This document shows positions 30,890 to 35,218 of a DNA stretch of 35,218 nucleotides, one piece after another. A program made the position numbers and the translations under genes. A model generated the notes under the pieces. It did not search any database, was not told the origin of the DNA, and saw only the letters and a program-made list of their open reading frames with translations. The DNA comes from JBBDXI01 sp040902425 (lineage in GTDB: Bacteria > Planctomycetota > Phycisphaerae > Phycisphaerales > UBA1924): contig JBBDXI010000036.1 in NCBI GenBank assembly GCA_040902425.1, positions 1 through 35,218 of the forward strand. The letters run 5' to 3'. The stretch's first letter is position 1, and each line of letters starts with the position of its first letter.

Positions 30890-33148
30890 ATGGGCGCACC
30901 GGAGTCGGCCAGGAAGCGCGTGCTGGAGCTGCGGCGGCTGCTGGAGGAGGCGAACCGCGCGTACTTCATCGAGGCCTCGCCGATCATGTCGGACCCGGAG
31001 TTCGACCGGCTGCTCGTCGAGCTGGCGCAGCTGGAGCAGAAGCACCCGGAGCTGGATGACCCGGAGAGCCCGACGCGCCGCGTCGGCGGGGAGCCGATCG
31101 AGGGGTTCAAGCCGGTTCGGCACGCGCTCCCGATGCTGAGCATCGACAACACCTACGACGAGGCGGGGGTGCGGGAGTGGTACGACCGGGTGCTGCGCGG
31201 GCTGGGGGTGGGCGGGGGGAAGAAGGGCGCGGGGAAGGGGGGGGCGGGACTGTTCGGCGGGGCAGAGGGTGAGCCCGAGGCCGCGGGCGTGCCGGTGGTG
31301 GCCGACCCCAAGATCGACGGCGTGGCGATGTCGCTGCGGTACGAGAAGGGCAGGCTCATCGTCGCGGCCACTCGCGGGGATGGGACGACGGGCGACGACG
31401 TGACGGCGAACGTGCGGACGATCCGGTCGGTGCCGACGCGGCTGGGGGGCGACGGGAAGGGGAAGGGGCAGCCCGAGATTCCGGAGGTGCTGGAGGTCCG
31501 GGGCGAGGTGTTCATCCCGCTGAAGGAGTTCCAGCGGATCAACGACGAGCGGCAGGCGGCGGGGCTGGAGCTGTTCATGAACCCGCGGAACGCCTGCGCG
31601 GGGACGCTGAAGCAGCTGGACCCGAAGGTGGTGGCGTCGCGCCGGCTGGTGTTCATCGCGTACGGCCGGGGCGAGGTCAGCCGCGGGTTCGCGGGGTCGC
31701 ACTGGGAGTTCCTGGAGCGTGCGAGGCGGCTGGGCATCCCCACGAGCCCCAGCGCGGTGCGGTGCGGGTCGGTCGAGGAGGTGCTCGGCGCGATCCGCGA
31801 GTTCGGGCAGAAGCGCCTCGCCCAGGACTACGCCACCGACGGCATGGTGATCCGCGTCGATTCCTTCGAGCAGCAGGAGAAACTGGGGTACACCGCCAAG
31901 AGCCCGCGCTGGGTCATCGCGTACAAGTACCCCGCCGAGCAGAAGCGGACGAAGCTGCTGCGCGTCGAGCACCAGGTGGGCAAGACCGGTCGGATCACGC
32001 CGCGGGCGATCATGGAGCCGGTGGTGCTGGCGGGGACGACGGTGCGGCACGCGACGCTGCACAACTACGGGCGCATCCGCGACGCCGCGACCGAGAAGCC
32101 CGGCGGGCGGACCGACATCCGGCTCGGCGACACGGTGATCATCGAGAAGGCCGGGGAGATCATCCCGCAGGTGGTGCAGGTGGTGCTGGCGGAGCGGCCG
32201 CGGGGCGCTGCGCGGATCGAGGCGCCGCCGAAGTGCCCGGAGTGCGGCGGGCCGGTCGAGGTCGAACCGCCGGAGGCCGGGGAGACGCCGTCGCTGGAGA
32301 CGGGCCGGCGCTGCGTGAACCCCGAGTGCCCGGCGCAGGTGTTCGAGAAGCTGGTGTGGTTCACCGGGCGGCGGCAGATGGACATCGAGGGGCTGGGGGA
32401 GAAGACGATCGCCCAGATCCGGGAGGAGTCGAAGGTCCCGCTCAACACCTTCGCCGACGTCTTCCGACTGGCGCGCCACCGCGAGGAGCTCCTGCGGCTC
32501 GAGCGGATGGGCGAGAAGAAGGTGGACAACCTGATCGCGGGGATCGAGGACGCGAAAGGGCGCGGGTTGGCGCGGGTCCTGGGCGGCATGGGAATGCGTC
32601 ACGTGGGGGAGGCGACGGCGAAGCTGCTGGCGCGCCGGTACCGCGACCTCGACGCGTTGATGGACGCCTCGGTCCGCGACCTGATGCCCCAGACCAGGCT
32701 CTCCGAGAAGGACGCAAGGCGGCTCGGCGTTCCGCGCGAACCGCCCGGGGGGCAGGAGACGGGCCTGGGCGTCGAGACGGCCCCCGTCGTGCACGCGTAC
32801 CTCCACAGCGGGGTGGCCCAGAAGACGTTCCGCGACCTGCGCCAGGTGGGCGTGGACCTGACCTCCCGGGAGTATGCGCCGCCGGGCAGGCGCCCGGGCG
32901 CGGCGGGCGCGTTCGCGGGCAAGACGGTGGTGCTCACCGGGACGCTGGACGGCTACGAGCGCAAGGCCCTCGCCGACCTGCTGGAGTCGCTGGGGGCGAA
33001 GGTGACGGGGTCGGTCTCGTCGAAGACCGACCTGGTGATCGCCGGGCGCGAGGCGGGGTCGAAGCTGGACAAGGCGCAGGAACTGGGGATCGAGGTGTGG
33101 GATGAGCAGCGGCTGATCGGGGCGCTGGCGCGGGAGCGGCCCGAGTGA
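30890..33148 (+). CDS. ligA: NAD-dependent DNA ligase LigA
   Basis: 752 residues from ATG 30890; the in-frame ORF opens at 30812, but the extra residues (Arg/Ala-rich) lack family similarity. The order is complete: Ia domain (EANRAYF, SDPEFDRLL, PMLSIDNTYDE), adenylation site KIDG with Lys141, zinc finger CPECGG...CVNPECPAQ, helix-hairpin-helix region (MDIEGLGEKT, LARVLGGMGMRHVGEATAK), and a C-terminal BRCT domain (FAGKTVVLTGTLDGYERK...). It seals nicks in replication and repair using NAD. A Gly/Lys-rich insert of about 30 residues (107-136) before KIDG and another of about 35 in the HhH domain are unusual. The stop overlaps the next gene by GTGA. Confidence 0.97.
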   Translation: MGAPESARKRVLELRRLLEEANRAYFIEASPIMSDPEFDRLLVELAQLEQKHPELDDPESPTRRVGGEPIEGFKPVRHALPMLSIDNTYDEAGVREWYDRVLRGLGVGGGKKGAGKGGAGLFGGAEGEPEAAGVPVVADPKIDGVAMSLRYEKGRLIVAATRGDGTTGDDVTANVRTIRSVPTRLGGDGKGKGQPEIPEVLEVRGEVFIPLKEFQRINDERQAAGLELFMNPRNACAGTLKQLDPKVVASRRLVFIAYGRGEVSRGFAGSHWEFLERARRLGIPTSPSAVRCGSVEEVLGAIREFGQKRLAQDYATDGMVIRVDSFEQQEKLGYTAKSPRWVIAYKYPAEQKRTKLLRVEHQVGKTGRITPRAIMEPVVLAGTTVRHATLHNYGRIRDAATEKPGGRTDIRLGDTVIIEKAGEIIPQVVQVVLAERPRGAARIEAPPKCPECGGPVEVEPPEAGETPSLETGRRCVNPECPAQVFEKLVWFTGRRQMDIEGLGEKTIAQIREESKVPLNTFADVFRLARHREELLRLERMGEKKVDNLIAGIEDAKGRGLARVLGGMGMRHVGEATAKLLARRYRDLDALMDASVRDLMPQTRLSEKDARRLGVPREPPGGQETGLGVETAPVVHAYLHSGVAQKTFRDLRQVGVDLTSREYAPPGRRPGAAGAFAGKTVVLTGTLDGYERKALADLLESLGAKVTGSVSSKTDLVIAGREAGSKLDKAQELGIEVWDEQRLIGALARERPE

Positions 33149-33651
33149 AGAACGTCGAGTTCAAGGCGGAGCTGCGCGACCCGGCCCTGGCCCGGGCGAT
33201 CGCCGGCACGCTGGGGGGGCGCCCCGTCGGGATGCTCGATCAGACCGACACCTACTTCCGCGTCGGCCGGGGCCGGCTGAAACGCCGCGAGACCGTGGGC
33301 GAGGACACGGAGTGGATCCAGTACCTGCGCCCCGACGCCTCCGGGGCGAGGGTGAGCGAGTACACCGTGTGCGGCGAGGAGGAGGCCCTCGAGCGCTTCG
33401 GCGCCTCGCCCATGCCGGTGTGGGTGGTCGTGCGGAAGCGGCGCGAGCTGCTGCTGATCGGGAACGTCCGGGTGCACCTCGACGAGGTCGAGGGGCTGGG
33501 GTGGTTCCTTGAGTTCGAGGCGATGGTGAGGCCCGGCAACCCGATGGAGCGGTGCGAGGCGCGGGTGCGGCAACTGCGCGGGGAGTTCGGGCCAGCGCTC
33601 GGGGAACCGATCTCGGTGGGGTACGCGGACCTGGTGGCCGCGCTCGATTGA
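33145..33651 (+). CDS. CYTH-domain protein (CyaB/thiamine-triphosphatase-like)
   Basis: 168 residues starting GTG, overlapping ligA by 4 nt (GTGA). CYTH features include TDTYFRVGRGRLKRRE, the EYTV strand, VVRKRRELLLIG and VHLDEVEGLGWFLEFEA. The N-terminal ExExK metal motif reads NVEFK, so its first Glu is Asn. Members hydrolyse triphosphates or cyclise ATP; the substrate cannot be predicted. The link with ligA is likely co-transcription only. Confidence 0.85.
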   Translation: MKNVEFKAELRDPALARAIAGTLGGRPVGMLDQTDTYFRVGRGRLKRRETVGEDTEWIQYLRPDASGARVSEYTVCGEEEALERFGASPMPVWVVVRKRRELLLIGNVRVHLDEVEGLGWFLEFEAMVRPGNPMERCEARVRQLRGEFGPALGEPISVGYADLVAALD

Positions 33652-33675
33652 CCGCGAGTGACTTGGGTTGAAGGG

Positions 33676-33708
33676 CACGGGTTGCCCCGAAGACGGGGCG
33701 AACCCGTG
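33676..33708. terminator. Strong hairpin between convergent genes
   Basis: CACGGGTT-GCCCC pairs with GGGGC-g-AACCCGTG across a 6-nt loop: 13 bp with one bulged base. It lies 24 nt after the CYTH stop and 10 nt beyond the stop of the facing small gene. No T-run follows on either strand, so it is a structural rather than a classical intrinsic terminator. Confidence 0.5.
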
Positions 33709-33718
33709 GCACGCTGCC

Positions 33719-33910
33719 TCAGCGGTCGCGTTCGTAGTCGGCGAACGTGCCCTTGCGCGTCTCCTCGTCGAGGTACTTCTGGAACTCGCCGGTCTTGTAG
33801 GAGAGGAAGACAAACGCGTGGTGGACGGCGAGCCACTCCGGGTCGCTCTTGTCCTCCCCGATGTCCTTGCGCAGCCGGTTGAGCTCGGCGAGGATGGTCT
33901 CGGCCTTCAT
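33719..33910 (-). CDS. Small soluble protein of unknown function
   Basis: 63 residues from ATG 33910 with GGAGGG 5 nt upstream. It is mainly helical and charged (AETILAELNRLRKDIGED, then HHAFVFLSYKTGEFQKYLDEE), without signal or membrane segments. The longer frame upstream to 34918 is a shadow of the permease. The codon use looks genuine and the length is plausible. I do not recognise the family. Confidence 0.7.
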   Translation of the reverse strand: MKAETILAELNRLRKDIGEDKSDPEWLAVHHAFVFLSYKTGEFQKYLDEETRKGTFADYERDR

Positions 33911-33927
33911 GGGTCCCTCCGTTGTCA

Positions 33928-34803
33928 TCACGGTAGGGCGGGCGCGGCCCGGGCCCGGGCCGCCTGCGCCGCCCTCGCCACGCCGAACAGCACGACCAGC
34001 ACGCCGACCATGCACGCCCCCGGCGGCAGCACCGAGATCAGCGCGCTCGCCCCCAGCCCCCCAACCACCCCCGCCAGCGCGACCAGCAGCGCGAGCGCCA
34101 TGACCGTGGGGAGCCGGTCGCTCAGCCGCAGCGCCGTAGCCCCCGGCAGCACAAGCAGCGCGGTCGCGAGCACCACGCCCGCCAGTTTCATCGCCGTCAC
34201 GATCGCCAGCGTCAGCAGCACCACCAGCAGGTACTTCATCGCCGGGGCGCGGACGCCGAAGGCCGGCGCAGCGCTCTCGTCGAAGGCCCAGAAGAGCAGC
34301 GGCCGGCGCGCGAGCCAGGCCACGGCGAGGATCGCGCCCGCGGTGAGCCAGGCCGCGCCCGCGTCGGCCCAGTCCACGCTCAGGATCGACCCGAAGAGGA
34401 CGCCCTCCCACGCGGGCGGCGGGCGGCCGTGGAGGCGCGACCCGGCCTCGATCAGGATCGCCCCCAGGGCCATGGCGCCGACGAGGACGATGCCGATGGC
34501 GGTGTCGGCCTCGCCGGCGCTGCGCTGCATCAGCCAGGCGATCGCCAGCCCCGAGAGCAGGCAGAACGCCAGCACCACCAGGAACTGCGCGTGCCCCCCC
34601 ACCGCCCCGGACGCCGAGAGCCCCAGCACCGCCGCGATGCCAATCCCGCCGAACGCCGCGTGGCTGATCCCCTGCCCGACGAACGACAGCCGCTTGAGGA
34701 CCACCAGCGGGCTGAGCGCGGCCGTGACAACGGCGATCGCGATCCCCGCCACCACCGGCGGGCCCCACATCGCGAAAGCGACCGGGTCGATCAGCGCGAT
34801 CAT
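33928..34803 (-). CDS. Zinc/manganese-type ABC transporter permease (ABC-3 family, ZnuB-like)
   Basis: 291 residues with 8 or 9 predicted membrane helices. Family marks are SPLVVLKRLSFVGQGISHAAFGG (at about 31-53), the GEADTAIGIVLVG segment, AIVTAMKLAGVVLATALLVLPG near the middle of the last third, and GASALISVLPPGACM. Such permeases import Zn, Mn or Fe; the metal cannot be told. The start overlaps the ATPase gene by ATGA. No substrate-binding protein is in the window, though it may lie upstream of the window edge. Confidence 0.92.
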   Translation of the reverse strand: MIALIDPVAFAMWGPPVVAGIAIAVVTAALSPLVVLKRLSFVGQGISHAAFGGIGIAAVLGLSASGAVGGHAQFLVVLAFCLLSGLAIAWLMQRSAGEADTAIGIVLVGAMALGAILIEAGSRLHGRPPPAWEGVLFGSILSVDWADAGAAWLTAGAILAVAWLARRPLLFWAFDESAAPAFGVRAPAMKYLLVVLLTLAIVTAMKLAGVVLATALLVLPGATALRLSDRLPTVMALALLVALAGVVGGLGASALISVLPPGACMVGVLVVLFGVARAAQAARARAAPALP

Positions 34804-35218
34804 GGCCCGCGCCCCCCGTGCGCCGGGTCATGGTCATGATCGTCGTGGCCGTGGTCGCAGCCGGGCCCGTGCGCGTGGGGGTGCGCCGGGTCCGGGCACT
34901 CGCGGGCGAGGTGGGCATCCACGTGGACGTCGCCGAAGATGGCGGCCACGTCGTGGCTGAAGACCTCGGCCAGGACCGCGGGCGTCAGGCCCTCCGGGGC
35001 GGTGTGGCTGTGGAGCGTGCGGCTGAGGCAGGCGACCCGGTCGGACCCGGCCGCGATGGTGCGGATGTCGTGGCTGACCACGATGATGGTGAGGCCGAGG
35101 CGCTCGTGCAGGGTCCGGAGCAGGGCGCTGAAGCGCTGCTGGCCGGCGATGTCGATCCCCACGGTCGGCTCATCCAGCAGCAGCAGCCGCGGGCGTGAGG
35201 CGAGGGCCCGGGCGATCA
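34800..35218 (-). CDS. ABC transporter ATPase (ZnuC-like), 5' end outside window, with His-rich tail
   Basis: Only the C-terminal 139 codons or so are seen; the 5' part lies beyond the window. They contain IARALASRPRLLLLDEPTVG with the Walker B Asp-Glu, the D-loop (GIDIA) and the switch histidine of SHD. A tail of about 35 residues follows, with HPHAHGPGCDHGHDDHDHD and one Cys: eight His in all. ZnuC proteins can end in short His-rich tails, which may buffer metal near the pump. The stop overlaps the permease start. Confidence 0.9.
   Translation of the reverse strand, partial: IARALASRPRLLLLDEPTVGIDIAGQQRFSALLRTLHERLGLTIIVVSHDIRTIAAGSDRVACLSRTLHSHTAPEGLTPAVLAEVFSHDVAAIFGDVHVDAHLARECPDPAHPHAHGPGCDHGHDDHDHDPAHGGRGP

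Noticed and set aside
29897..32806. A 969-codon minus-strand open frame across ligA and folD
   Set aside because: Only its last 294 codons are a gene (folD). The rest is the antisense of ligA with Arg/Pro-rich composition.
1..35218. tRNA genes, rRNA genes, insertion sequences, integrases
   Set aside because: I looked for tRNA arm patterns, rRNA segments and transposase-like proteins and saw none that hold up.

Overview
This is a very GC-rich bacterial chromosome segment from a Gram-negative, flagellated organism, most likely a planctomycete of the Phycisphaerae/Phycisphaerales type. Two secreted proteins end in paired 'GC-type dockerin' repeats (YANCDGST...NVxDFxCFL), one also carries GACCLP cysteine repeats, and an FmdB-family protein ends in a CCPCG tail; I associate all three with that group. 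An outer membrane is implied by a TpsB transporter, FlgH and lipoproteins. The taxonomic call is inference; no rRNA gene is present.

Region 1 (1-5584, minus): a two-partner secretion pair. The Omp85-type transporter TpsB is followed by a large filamentous-haemagglutinin-like TpsA exoprotein that leaves the window while still inside an array of roughly 77-residue repeats.

Region 2 (5693-21343, minus): a type VI secretion (T6SS) locus in two transcription units. Unit B (14168 to 5693) encodes a TagH-C-terminal-like protein without an FHA domain, TssK, TssL, TssM and a TagF-like protein, with GTGA stop/start overlaps. Unit A (21343 to 14606) encodes a divergent kinase-fold-like protein, a TssJ-like lipoprotein, and a membrane-spanning pseudokinase with a C-terminal formylglycine-generating-enzyme-like domain. 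The sheath, tube, baseplate and ClpV genes are not in the window. A tiny lipoprotein gene on the plus strand sits between the units. The PpkA-Fha phosphorylation switch known from other T6SSs appears to be present here in a catalytically degenerate form.

Region 3 (21344-23984): a secreted dockerin protein on the plus strand, flanked by two noncoding stretches. The second holds a candidate minus-strand transcription unit with its own promoter, a 13-nt perfect anti-16S ribosome binding site, a 12-codon ORF and an intrinsic terminator. It is the best candidate here for something undescribed.

Region 4 (23985-27652, minus): a flagellar rod/ring operon, small ORF-flgF-flgG-flgA-flgH, preceded by a sigma-54-type promoter. 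flgI does not follow flgH.

Region 5 (27812-35218): an FmdB-like protein, a short-chain dehydrogenase, a second dockerin protein, TatA, a FolD homologue with all three catalytic side chains changed, NAD-dependent DNA ligase, a CYTH protein, a small unknown protein, and a zinc/manganese-type ABC permease with a cut-off ATPase that ends in a histidine-rich tail.
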